From Bacillota bacterium (GTDB taxonomy: Bacteria; Bacillota; Bacilli; Lactobacillales; Streptococcaceae): a stretch of DNA of 9,802 bases. Both the position numbers and the translations under genes were made by a program. The stretch spans positions 1 to 9,802 of the forward strand of contig JAJXWC010000078.1 in NCBI GenBank assembly GCA_021781855.1, given 5' to 3'. A model generated the notes under the pieces. That model made no database searches. It saw only the letters and a list, made by a program, of their open reading frames with translations, and was not told the DNA's origin. This document shows, one piece after another, positions 1 through 5,856 of the stretch; within the stretch, counting starts at the first letter, position 1; each line of letters begins with the position of its first letter.

Positions 1-81
1 TCCCACTTCAAAGCAACGAGAAAAACCGGTCAGAATCTCATGCTCACCAAAGTTCTTCGTCACATTTTTCAATTCAATCAT
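1..81 (-). CDS. ABC transporter ATP-binding protein, N-terminal fragment (bacteriocin-associated)
   Basis: Minus-strand reading frame that starts at ATG 81-79 and runs off the window. The 27 visible codons read MIELKNVTKNFGEHEILTGF and onward, the usual first strand of an ABC ATPase (I-L-K-N-V-T-K-x-F-G). Walker A lies beyond the edge and is not seen. The start is supported by AAAGGA seven bases upstream, inside the end of the preceding membrane-protein gene; that gene's stop codon (85-83) lies one base before this ATG, so the two are almost certainly co-translated. Together with the 674-aa permease it should form an ABC transporter that, in lactococcin 972-type loci, is thought to give self-immunity or export. 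The ATPase call is firm for such a short fragment; the substrate is inferred from context only. Confidence 0.8.
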   Translation of the reverse strand, partial: MIELKNVTKNFGEHEILTGFSRCFEVG

Positions 82-82
82 C

Positions 83-2107
83 TCATAATCCTTTCAAATA
101 AAGCACATTTGCCCGCCGTTCGCGCCGCACCTGTACTGCAAATAGACTGAACACTAATAGCAGATAAATCATCGGAATGACTAAACTGGAAAGTGACAGA
201 TGAAATAAGAAATAAGCTAAATCGACAATCACAATACACATTATAACGGCGCTCCAAAGATAATTGCTATGGATTTCAAGAGAATCGTGTCCAGCTAAAC
301 GTCTAATCAAAAATTTTTTTCTATTTTGGTAGAAATAAATTGTATTGAGTAAATAAATGAGCAAAAGCGCACTGACAATATTTAAACCATTTGTGAAAAG
401 CAGCATATTTCGCTGAACGGTTGTTGTAAATATCCGATTGTTAATAGCCAAATAGCCATTGATTAAAGTTCCAACATCGAATTCTAAATGATATTGTTTA
501 ACGAGTTGATTAAACATTTCGGGATTGGTCGTTAAAATCTGCGACATAGAAAGATAGCTTCCGAATAAAACGTTAAAATTTGTGGTGTCCGTAAAAGTCT
601 TAGGACTATAGACGATAAGGACTGGGGAGTGTGCTAGGGTTTGATTAGAGACGGTAGAGTTCCCAATCACAGCGTAAGTGAATAGGTCATCGTTTCCTTT
701 ATATACTGCTGCTGTTGCTTGGTTGATGTTGTATTCGGATTCAGTTTGCTGCCAAGCCATTGAGAATTCGGAAAGATTATTTTTTTGGCTCTCAGGTACT
801 AAGAGACAGTATTTACCAGCTCCCATTTGGCTGATTGCATTTTTTGTGCTTGCAGAAATTTCTAAATTTGATTGTTTAACAAAAGTTGCATTAACATAGA
901 GTGCATTGGCGACATAGTTCATTGGAGAAATATTACTCGGAGGGGTGGGAGAATAGCCGATATTCATTCTTTCATGTGTGGATTCTGATAGTGACAAGTA
1001 ATCAAAATAATTTGTTGCCAAAAGGGTTGTAGGGGCATTTAAAATTTTTGTCAGAAAGTTTTTTAAATTTTCCTGGCTTACTTTATTATTTGAGCTGTTG
1101 GTCATGTTACCGAGTGCAGTTGTTCCATAATAGTTCTTGTTTTTTGCCCACGCATTTTGACCTTGTTTTAAAGTATTCAGGTCATTTATTGTTTTTTCCA
1201 AACCTGAAAGACTTGACATGGTACCAATGACCGCCACAATTTGTAAAACAAACACGAGAATAACAATCGACAATAAAGGTGTTTTGCCTTTTATGGAGAG
1301 ATTGATGGCTTGCGCTTGCAAGAGATAGAACAAAATGAATGAAATCAAAAAATCAACAATAAGTAAAAGTGCTGTCCATACAAAAAGTGTAATGAAAATA
1401 GTCTCAAAATAAGTAATCGAAAAAATACCAGTTAAAGCAAGATATACCGAGGAAAGCACAGTAAAAATAACGAAAGAACTCAAGATAAACAAACTATCCT
1501 GTTTGACGGCAGAAAATAGAAGTTCTTTTTTACTCATTCCTGCCAATCTTCTCACACTATCATACTTTATTTCTGAGATGTATTTTCCCATTAAAAGTGT
1601 GATAAAGGAAATGAGAAGAACGATAATCAGCGTTAAATCATTATTGGGAAGTTCAAAAGTAAGCATATCCAGCCTGATGTCTTCGTTTTGATAGCTGGTA
1701 GTGTTCCCTAATTTGTTGAGCTGCTCTGAAAGAGATTTGGCACTTAGATGGTTGCCGATAATGAGATAATTTGTAGTGTTTGGGCTGCCATTTATCAGAG
1801 TTTTGTCGGTTGTTTGAGGATATACATTAGATAATTTTCCATAACCTATGGAAGTAAAGGTAGCTTTAGTGGCTCCAGTTGTTGTATTGGTTCCACTTGT
1901 AAACAACTCCTTTGCAATTATAACGTGATTTTTAAATGAAATTTGTTTTATTTCTTCTAGGATATCAATTCTTGCCTTGACAACTTCAACGACTGCAGTT
2001 TTTCCTGTAGGAAAATATGCCGCTCGACCTGAAATATAGGAAACAGTAAGAAAACTTAATAAACCTAAAGAAAAAACAACTAGAAAGCTTTTTAGTAGTC
2101 TATACAT
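83..2107 (-). CDS. Bacteriocin-associated integral membrane protein (DUF1430-like, FtsX-like permease)
   Basis: 674-aa membrane protein. Hydrophobic segments are visible at about residues 7-26, 158-177, 207-228, 236-262, 278-298, 570-592, 616-635 and 640-658. The layout is one helix, an outside domain (about 27-157), three helices, then again one helix, a larger outside domain (about 300-570) and three helices. A motif RRLAG follows the second helix of each half (about residues 186-190 and near 603), so the protein looks like two FtsX-like halves. Size and layout fit the family named bacteriocin-associated integral membrane (putative immunity) protein, found beside lactococcin 972-type genes. 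RBS AAAGGAGG is five bases before the ATG. It lies downstream of the bacteriocin gene and is translationally coupled to an ABC ATPase, so it is probably the permease of a dedicated immunity/efflux transporter. Family call is strong; whether it exports the peptide or protects the producer is not decided by the sequence. Confidence 0.85.
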   Translation of the reverse strand: MYRLLKSFLVVFSLGLLSFLTVSYISGRAAYFPTGKTAVVEVVKARIDILEEIKQISFKNHVIIAKELFTSGTNTTTGATKATFTSIGYGKLSNVYPQTTDKTLINGSPNTTNYLIIGNHLSAKSLSEQLNKLGNTTSYQNEDIRLDMLTFELPNNDLTLIIVLLISFITLLMGKYISEIKYDSVRRLAGMSKKELLFSAVKQDSLFILSSFVIFTVLSSVYLALTGIFSITYFETIFITLFVWTALLLIVDFLISFILFYLLQAQAINLSIKGKTPLLSIVILVFVLQIVAVIGTMSSLSGLEKTINDLNTLKQGQNAWAKNKNYYGTTALGNMTNSSNNKVSQENLKNFLTKILNAPTTLLATNYFDYLSLSESTHERMNIGYSPTPPSNISPMNYVANALYVNATFVKQSNLEISASTKNAISQMGAGKYCLLVPESQKNNLSEFSMAWQQTESEYNINQATAAVYKGNDDLFTYAVIGNSTVSNQTLAHSPVLIVYSPKTFTDTTNFNVLFGSYLSMSQILTTNPEMFNQLVKQYHLEFDVGTLINGYLAINNRIFTTTVQRNMLLFTNGLNIVSALLLIYLLNTIYFYQNRKKFLIRRLAGHDSLEIHSNYLWSAVIMCIVIVDLAYFLFHLSLSSLVIPMIYLLLVFSLFAVQVRRERRANVLYLKGL

Positions 2108-2147
2108 TACGGCCTCCTTTTCCTAGATTTTGAGATTAAAAGACAAA

Positions 2148-2197
2148 AAGGTTTGATTTGAAAACGGTTTGTGATTGAAGTCTTGCTATCAAACCTT
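2148..2197 (-). terminator. Attenuator-like hairpin between bacteriocin and immunity genes
   Basis: On the minus strand a perfect 10-bp inverted repeat (AAGGTTTGAT ... ATCAAACCTT) encloses a 30-nt loop and is followed directly by a T-rich run (TTTTTGTCTTTT). It lies 51 bases after the bacteriocin stop and 40 bases before the permease ATG. The loop holds a second CAAACC that could pair with the same GGTTTG, so two exclusive folds are possible. Role inferred: partial termination, giving more peptide mRNA than transporter mRNA. The long loop makes it weaker than a standard intrinsic terminator. Confidence 0.5.
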
Positions 2198-2248
2198 GTA
2201 TAGTCTTGTGAATAAAAAGTATGCTAATATCGCGTTATAAATTTGGCT

Positions 2249-2584
2249 TTAAGGAGTGATTGTTTTTGAATACACGGTGTAACCGCCGTTTTGAGCACCT
2301 ACCAGAACTCGGGCATTTCCGGTATTTATAATACCGACAAATGCTAAAGTACCAGCGTTTGCGGATTGTGTATGACCAGCACCAGTCGCTAAATCTTGTA
2401 GGAAAGCTTGATGTCCTTCATAAAGCATTTGATAACTGGAATATGCTGAATTGCCATCATCTCCATAATACCAAGTGCCTGTGGAAGAGCCGATAACACC
2501 GCTAGTAGCAGATACTGAAATTGCTCCGATTGATGCGAAAGTAAGAAGTGCTCCTGTTAGAGCAATAGTTTTTGTGAGTTTCAT
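2249..2584 (-). CDS. Lactococcin 972-like bacteriocin precursor
   Basis: 111-aa secreted peptide precursor. Residues 1-26 form a classic Sec signal peptide: Lys2 and Lys5, a hydrophobic core and an Ala-rich end with the cleavage motif VSA. The predicted mature part (about 85 aa) has no cysteine and is rich in Gly, Ser, Thr and Tyr. It carries GTW (36-38), then G-x-x-G-N-SAYSSY (41-51), which matches the start of mature lactococcin 972 (GTW...SAYSNY). Lactococcin 972 kills lactococci by binding lipid II and blocking septum formation; its mature form is 66 aa. This homologue is longer: it has about nine residues before GTW and a different C terminus (ends TVYSKTITP, without the aromatic YYNFW-like end). 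RBS AGAAAGG sits eight bases before the ATG. The downstream bacteriocin-associated permease and ABC ATPase support the call. The target may differ from that of lactococcin 972. Confidence 0.85.
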   Translation of the reverse strand: MKLTKTIALTGALLTFASIGAISVSATSGVIGSSTGTWYYGDDGNSAYSSYQMLYEGHQAFLQDLATGAGHTQSANAGTLAFVGIINTGNARVLVGAQNGGYTVYSKTITP

Positions 2585-2658
2585 AAAGTTTACCTTTCTA
2601 TTTTCAAGTGATTACTTCATTTGTAAGGGATTCTTTCTCTCTTACTGATGTTAGAGTA

Positions 2659-2873
2659 CAACTTGACATCAAAGCTATCAGGGCACTCTGTCCGTCTTTC
2701 GTGGTAAGAAAGCTGTTGAGATAGTGCTGCTTATCCCGCACCCGAAGAGGTGGGGAATTGCGATTGCGACTAGCCCACTTCGAGCATCAACAGCGTAGCA
2801 CGAAGTGCATAGGTATGCACTTGCTGGGTTTAACATGTGATAAAAATTGAAAATAATAGCTTCCAACTTGACA
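2659..2873. repeat. Structured repeat (element C) with flanking 10-bp direct repeats
   Basis: CAACTTGACA occurs at 2659-2668 and again at 2864-2873, flanking about 195 bp whose ends carry a 7-bp inverted repeat (AAGCTAT 2672-2678, ATAGCTT 2856-2862). This looks like a small insertion with a target duplication. The inside is unusually G+C-rich and full of hairpins: CCC-G-CACC/GGTGGGG at 2735-2754, CACTTCG/CGAAGTG, and a perfect AAGTGCAT-AGGT-ATGCACTT at 2803-2822. It shares the module GGGATAAGCAGCACTA (minus strand, 2737-2722) with the inner repeat at 4610-4625, one mismatch. It lies in the probable leader of the bacteriocin gene. No convincing gene in it. Confidence 0.5.
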
Positions 2874-2886
2874 CGACAACATTGTG

Positions 2887-3004
2887 ATTATAAAATTGAA
2901 AATTTCGTATTTAGCTTTACTTCTCCATTGCTTATACCTCACTGTTTCTATCAAGAATTCCTATTCTTGTCTCGCGCGCTTTTTTCTATATTTAAATCAT
3001 ACCA
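2887..3004 (-). promoter_or_regulatory. Candidate promoters and operator between rgg-like gene and bacteriocin gene
   Basis: Three signals on the minus strand. An extended -10 TGGTATGAT (3004-2996) lies just after the rgg terminator, with only a weak -35 upstream. A perfect inverted repeat CAAGAAT-TCCT-ATTCTTG sits at 2952-2969, about 20 bases beyond that start point. A consensus -10 TATAAT (2892-2887) has no good -35, as is common for activator-dependent promoters; a short palindrome GAAAATTTC lies before it. Any of these could drive the bacteriocin gene, with the inverted repeat or the missing -35 as the point of control by the upstream regulator. This is inference from position. Confidence 0.35.
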
Positions 3005-3024
3005 CTAAAATTTTGCGATTTTAA

Positions 3025-3048
3025 AAAGTGGTCAAATTTGACCACTTT
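3025..3048 (-). terminator. Palindromic intrinsic terminator of the rgg-like gene (copy 1)
   Basis: A perfect 24-bp palindrome: half-site AAAGTGGTCAAA followed by its exact reverse complement. Read on the minus strand the second arm runs into CTTTTTAAAA, giving the T-run of an intrinsic terminator. It overlaps the gene: the stop codon (3034-3032) and the codons for the last residues (about S-G-Q-I) lie inside it. A near-identical copy stands at 4027-4052. Confidence 0.75.
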
Positions 3049-3877
3049 CATTTTGGATTATTTTGAAATAAAATTTTTGATACTTTTCTTTAAGGAACTT
3101 GCAACCTAAAATATTAAAAAGCTCAATGGTTTCTCTCATCAATTTATCGCCTTTTTCTTGCTCGCCAAACTCGTAAAAAGCATAACCTTTTGCAAAATGG
3201 AGCACAATTCTCCCATAAGTATCAACTTCGTAGAGTGCCTTTTCGACTTCATTAATGATATGAAATACTTCCGTTTTACTTCCTTGTTGACTAATAAACC
3301 CGATAATACCGTTTAAAGCTGCTTGGACAATAAGGCGGTTGTAATCGGGAATATTATAAAAATATCCTGATTTCACCAAAAATTCGTCTAAAAGTTCGTG
3401 AATCAGGGCATTAGATAATTGGTCAATAGTATCAGTGAAAATCCAAAGTTCTTTAGCTCCCCAGTGTTCAATTTTAAAAAGATATTCAGAAACTTCTTCT
3501 TGCTCAGAAGCATCAAGCGAATCATAACAAGCTTTGGCAGATAAAGCAATCAAATGGTTTTCAGGATATTGGATATTTGTTTCAAAAATTATTTTAAGAC
3601 GATTGATGTCCTCAACATAAAAAGCTTGGTCAATCTCTTCAAAAAGTTCAATAAAATAATCATTTTGCCCGTTATTCAGGATATAACTGTATTCGTGAAG
3701 AGAAACTCCTATAAGTTGTAAGGCTTCATCAAGTACATTAAAAGAAAGCATTGTCTCTCCTTTTTCAAAGCGATTCAGCGTTTTACTTTTAAGCCCGATT
3801 TCTTCAAAGGCTTTGGAAGAAAGCCCTCTTTCTTCACGTAACATTTTAAAGCCAGCTCCGTATCTATTATAAACCAT
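3032..3877 (-). CDS. Rgg/GadR/MutR-family transcriptional regulator
   Basis: 281-aa protein, the usual size of Rgg regulators. Residues about 8-62 form an XRE-type helix-turn-helix (YGAGFKMLREERGLSSKAFE, then SKTLNRFEKGE), the Rgg hallmark. The rest is an all-helical domain that in this family binds short hydrophobic peptides or other signals. RBS AAAGGAAA precedes the ATG. It is transcribed towards the bacteriocin operon, 448 bp from that gene's ATG, so it is the likely controller of bacteriocin production; MutR and related Rgg proteins activate neighbouring bacteriocin genes. The last residues are coded within the palindromic terminator, so the C terminus has been set by that repeat. A possible partner peptide frame lies divergently at 3950-4003. 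Family call is strong; target and ligand are inferred. Confidence 0.88.
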   Translation of the reverse strand: MVYNRYGAGFKMLREERGLSSKAFEEIGLKSKTLNRFEKGETMLSFNVLDEALQLIGVSLHEYSYILNNGQNDYFIELFEEIDQAFYVEDINRLKIIFETNIQYPENHLIALSAKACYDSLDASEQEEVSEYLFKIEHWGAKELWIFTDTIDQLSNALIHELLDEFLVKSGYFYNIPDYNRLIVQAALNGIIGFISQQGSKTEVFHIINEVEKALYEVDTYGRIVLHFAKGYAFYEFGEQEKGDKLMRETIELFNILGCKFLKEKYQKFYFKIIQNESGQI

Positions 3878-3914
3878 AAAATTGTTTCCTTTAATTTAAT
3901 AATTACAGTTTAAT

Positions 3915-3947
3915 TGTATAACTTTTTTGATAGAAAATCAAAAAGTT
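3915..3947 (-). promoter_or_regulatory. rgg-like promoter with overlapping inverted repeat
   Basis: On the minus strand TTTTGA (3943-3938), a 17-bp spacer and TATACA (3920-3915) form a plausible promoter; the start would be about 30 bases before the rgg ATG. An imperfect inverted repeat (AACTTTTTTGAT 3920-3931, ATCAAAAAGTT 3937-3947, one-base bulge) covers the spacer and -35. This is a fitting place for an autoregulatory operator, but the A/T richness makes chance symmetry likely. Confidence 0.45.
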
Positions 3948-3982
3948 AAATGAAAATTACGATTTACTGTTTCCAAACGATA

Positions 3983-4018
3983 TTCACTCTCGTGAAGTGC
4001 TAAGCCGCTGAGATAAAT
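3983..4018 (-). repeat. Solo end of the structured repeat family (fragment D)
   Basis: Read on the minus strand this begins ATTTATCTCAGC, identical to the left end of the repeat at 4790-4779, then diverges into GGCTTAGCACTTCACGAGAG, with a small hairpin TTCAC-TCTC-GTGAA (3983-3996). It has the same orientation relative to the next gene (rgg) as the other copies. It is probably a degraded copy. Confidence 0.4.
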
Positions 4019-4026
4019 TTTTAACA

Positions 4027-4052
4027 AAAAGTGGTCAAATTTGACCACTTTT
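4027..4052 (-). terminator. Palindromic intrinsic terminator of the DUF960-like gene (copy 2)
   Basis: A perfect 26-bp palindrome with core GTGGTCAAATTTGACCAC. It starts 20 bases after the stop codon of the DUF960-like gene; its second arm runs into CTTTTTGTT on the minus strand. The symmetry and the flanking A and T runs would let it work in both directions. It is the same sequence as copy 1 at 3025-3048, including the following ATTTTG. Confidence 0.8.
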
Positions 4053-4071
4053 ATTTTGCTGTTTTAAAAAA

Positions 4072-4380
4072 TCACATTTCTTGGTCAGTAATAATCGTTT
4101 CACGTCCCATATTATCAACTGCATGAAAAAGTGTTTGCCAACTTTGATTGAAAGGATAATCAAAATCAACGATAACTGAAGTCGGGTCATGCTCTTGACT
4201 GAAACGGATTGATAAAAGTCCAGATGAATTCAATAATTCAAAGTTAATAACGGGATTCATCTGAAAAACGCCTTTGAGATGATGGTCTATGATATACCAA
4301 AAAGCGTCAATAACCTCGCCTGGAATCGAAGCGACTGTATCAAAACTGGCGTAACGCCGCCGTGTATTTGTAAATGCCAT
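4072..4380 (-). CDS. Small conserved protein, DUF960-like
   Basis: 102-aa soluble protein of unknown function with no signal peptide or membrane segment. The pattern I-P-x3-I-D-x-FW-x-IID (residues about 19-32), V-x-NFELLNSSG, then IRFSQE resembles the DUF960 family of small Firmicutes proteins, although I recognise this only by its general pattern. I chose ATG 4380 (MAFTNTRRRY) because AAAGGA sits six bases before it. An ATG five codons further upstream (4395) lies in the terminal repeat CTTCATGAAAGG, with no RBS of its own. It is followed by a strong palindromic terminator. The gene before it on this strand is the RpiR-type regulator, 427 bp away across the repeat cluster. No link to bacteriocin or gluconate genes is evident. 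Confidence 0.75.
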   Translation of the reverse strand: MAFTNTRRRYASFDTVASIPGEVIDAFWYIIDHHLKGVFQMNPVINFELLNSSGLLSIRFSQEHDPTSVIVDFDYPFNQSWQTLFHAVDNMGRETIITDQEM

Positions 4381-4393
4381 GTTATATCCTTTC

Positions 4394-4790
4394 ATGAAGC
4401 AGAGACTTATTATTCAGTGGAAGTTGAGGCTCCCCTTGAACTTAGGGTACAACCTAGGTAAAGAAATTAAGCGTACTGTATCTTCGCCGTTGGTACTCAA
4501 CACCAAAGTGTTTGGGTGAAACCGCAATAGTTTGCTTAACGAGATTATCCTGTCCATCTATGCTATCCGTTTATCTCAGCAGTGCGTGCTAATCCCGCCT
4601 CTTAGGCGGCGGGATTAGCAGCACTAAGCTTCGAATTTCGCTCGGCTAAACTTGGTGGGAGTTTCAACTCCCACCAAGTAAGTCTCTGCTTCATTCTATC
4701 TCCAATTCGCTACACCGCTAAAGCAATTAGACGGCGGAGATAGTGATGCTTGTTCCGCTATTTAATCTAGCACGTACTGCTGAGATAAAT
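4394..4790 (-). repeat. Structured intergenic repeat, outer copy (element A), interrupted by the inner copy
   Basis: Read on the minus strand it starts ATTTATCTCAGCAGTACG (4790 down), includes a hairpin with a perfect CTATCTCC/GGAGATAG stem (4696-4743), is broken by the inner repeat (4695-4568), and resumes through 4567 to the end AAGTCTCTGCTTCAT (4408-4394). It aligns along its length with element B: shared blocks include GGAGATAG, TAATCTC, TTGCGG, AGGTTGTACCCTAA and CTCTGCTTCAT. This fills the whole gap between the rpiR-like and DUF960-like genes. I see no coding frame of merit; the 60-codon frame at 4279-4461 is a shadow. The end of the element touches the RBS of the DUF960-like gene, so the element probably forms its mRNA leader. 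Confidence 0.65.
4568..4695 (+). mobile_element. Inner structured repeat inserted into element A (MITE-like)
   Basis: About 128 bp with family ends TTTATCTCAGCAGT (4570) and TAAGTCTCTGCTTCAT (4679-4694), opposite in orientation to the host copy and flanked by CTATC on both sides (4563-4567, 4696-4700), which fits a 5-bp target duplication. It holds two very strong hairpins: a 17-bp stem with one bulge at 4582-4624 (GTGC-G-TGCTAATCCCGCC and partner) and a perfect 13-bp stem with loop TTCA at 4650-4679. No transposase is present, so any movement must have used an enzyme from elsewhere. Nested insertion is the simplest reading; tandem rearrangement is the alternative. Confidence 0.55.
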
Positions 4791-4806
4791 TTGTTCATTT
4801 TTGAAG

Positions 4807-5658
4807 TTAATTATTCACACGAGATTCTTTGATAATCTGGCGAATATTTTTAATCGTATCTTCAGTTTCCACTTGCGTTTTCATGCCATACATCAGAAAA
4901 ATTGCGTCTAGCAAACTAATCTGGGAAACCGTTGAGGCAACAGCTTCAGGGCGAAATGAAATTTCTTCAGAAATCGAAATGAGGGCCACATCTGCTGCTT
5001 TTGCTAGTAAAGAGTTGGCAAATGAAGTAATCGCAATCACAGGAACACTGCGACTTTTTAGAATTTCAACAATCCGTAGGGTATCTTTGTTTTTTCCTGT
5101 GTGTGAAATCACAAAGGCACAATCTTTCGCTGTCAACTTTGCTGCCAACATCTGCTGATAATGAAAATCTTGATGATAGACTGTTTTCAACGGCATTCTA
5201 AGAAATTTATGGAAAGCAATACCAGCAATCGCGTTTGAACCGCCGAGTCCAAAAAAACCCACAGTGTCTGCATTTAAAAGAATTTCTAAAGTCTGCTCCA
5301 AATCTTGCTCTGAAACCAAATTAAATGTTGCATTGAGTGAAGAAATATTGCTTGTGAAATTTTTTTTCAGAATATCTTTATAAGAGTCGGAAGGTGCAAG
5401 TTCACTGAAAAAATTATCTGTATTTACAGGTTCAGTGATATGAATGGCTAATTTCAAGTCTTGAAAAGAAGCGAAGCCGATTTTTTTAGCAAAACGCGAA
5501 ATTGTTGCTGTTGATACATTTGTAGCGAGTGCTAATTCTTGGATTGAAAGTCGTGCAGCGGTATCAATATTTTGAGTCAAAAAATCAGAAATCGCTTGGT
5601 CTGACTTACTTAAACTATCATAATAACTATTGATTCGCGTAATCAGCGTTCCTGCCAT
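4807..5658 (-). CDS. RpiR-family transcriptional regulator (HTH_6 + SIS), probable gluconate operon regulator
   Basis: 283-aa cytoplasmic regulator. Residues 1-77 form the RpiR-type helix-turn-helix domain (LSIQELALATNVSTATISRF at 37-56, then KKIGFASFQDLK). Residues about 105-255 form a SIS sugar-phosphate-binding domain, with VGFFGLGGSNAIAG (133-146) and FVISHTGKNKDTL (182-194). Length is normal. RBS GGAGGA is six bases before the ATG. It is divergent from gnd-gntK-gntP across a 450-bp intergenic region, so it most likely senses 6-phosphogluconate or a related phosphosugar and controls that operon. Family members may repress or activate; the sequence does not say which. No clear terminator follows it; transcription may continue into the repeat cluster and the DUF960-like gene. 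Confidence 0.9.
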   Translation of the reverse strand: MAGTLITRINSYYDSLSKSDQAISDFLTQNIDTAARLSIQELALATNVSTATISRFAKKIGFASFQDLKLAIHITEPVNTDNFFSELAPSDSYKDILKKNFTSNISSLNATFNLVSEQDLEQTLEILLNADTVGFFGLGGSNAIAGIAFHKFLRMPLKTVYHQDFHYQQMLAAKLTAKDCAFVISHTGKNKDTLRIVEILKSRSVPVIAITSFANSLLAKAADVALISISEEISFRPEAVASTVSQISLLDAIFLMYGMKTQVETEDTIKNIRQIIKESRVNN

Positions 5659-5664
5659 AATTTT

Positions 5665-5687
5665 TCCTCCAGCTTCATCTAATTATA
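5665..5687 (-). promoter_or_regulatory. rpiR-like gene promoter (extended -10) and RBS
   Basis: On the minus strand TGTTATAAT (TATAAT at 5687-5682 with TG one base upstream) is an extended -10; the matching -35 is poor, as often with extended -10 promoters. The leader is very short and contains GGAGGA (5670-5665). The promoter is back to back with the gluconate promoter 65-70 bp away, so one bound regulator could act on both. Confidence 0.6.
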
Positions 5688-5728
5688 ACACAAAATACAA
5701 ATGAGAAGAAAAGTTTTTTAATGAAAAA

Positions 5729-5773
5729 GTAAAAAAATTACACATTTTCTGTTGACAAATGAAAAATATTTTC
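5729..5773. promoter_or_regulatory. Candidate RpiR operators in the divergent control region
   Basis: Two small A/T-rich inverted repeats: GTAA-AAAAA-TTAC (5729-5741), just before the -35 of the gluconate promoter, and GAAAA-ATA-TTTTC (5761-5773), between -35 and -10. RpiR-type regulators typically bind short palindromes of this style. A/T richness makes chance symmetry likely, so this is a position-based suggestion. Confidence 0.35.
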
Positions 5774-5780
5774 GTATAAT
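5752..5780 (+). promoter_or_regulatory. Promoter of the gnd-gntK-gntP operon
   Basis: Perfect sigma-A hexamers: TTGACA (5752-5757), 17-bp spacer, TATAAT (5775-5780). Transcription should start near 5787, about 320 bases before the gnd ATG. Such a strong core promoter suggests the operon is controlled by repression, matching the cre site over the start point. Confidence 0.9.
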
Positions 5781-5784
5781 ATGC

Positions 5785-5800
5785 TTGTAAACGATAACAA
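5785..5800 (+). promoter_or_regulatory. CcpA-binding cre site
   Basis: TTGTAAACGATAACAA matches the Gram-positive cre consensus (WTGNAARCGNWWWCAW) at every position. It covers the predicted transcription start of the gluconate operon, the typical place for CcpA repression. This implies that the operon is switched off when glucose or another preferred sugar is present. Confidence 0.9.
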
Positions 5801-5856
5801 TTAGAATTTATAGACTAAATAAGAACATAAAGGGCTATGTGAGTACTTGAAAGGAA

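Noticed and set aside
2678..2866. A 62-codon frame on the minus strand inside element C
   Set aside because: No RBS, lies wholly within the repeat, and the translation is a low-quality mix without domain features.
3025..3048. CtsR operator, because the half-site contains GGTCAAA
   Set aside because: CtsR sites are tandem direct heptads, whereas here the halves are inverted; the position at gene ends plus the T-run fits a terminator.
4570..4680. CRISPR array
   Set aside because: The repeated blocks are few, inverted rather than regularly spaced direct repeats, and there are no cas genes.
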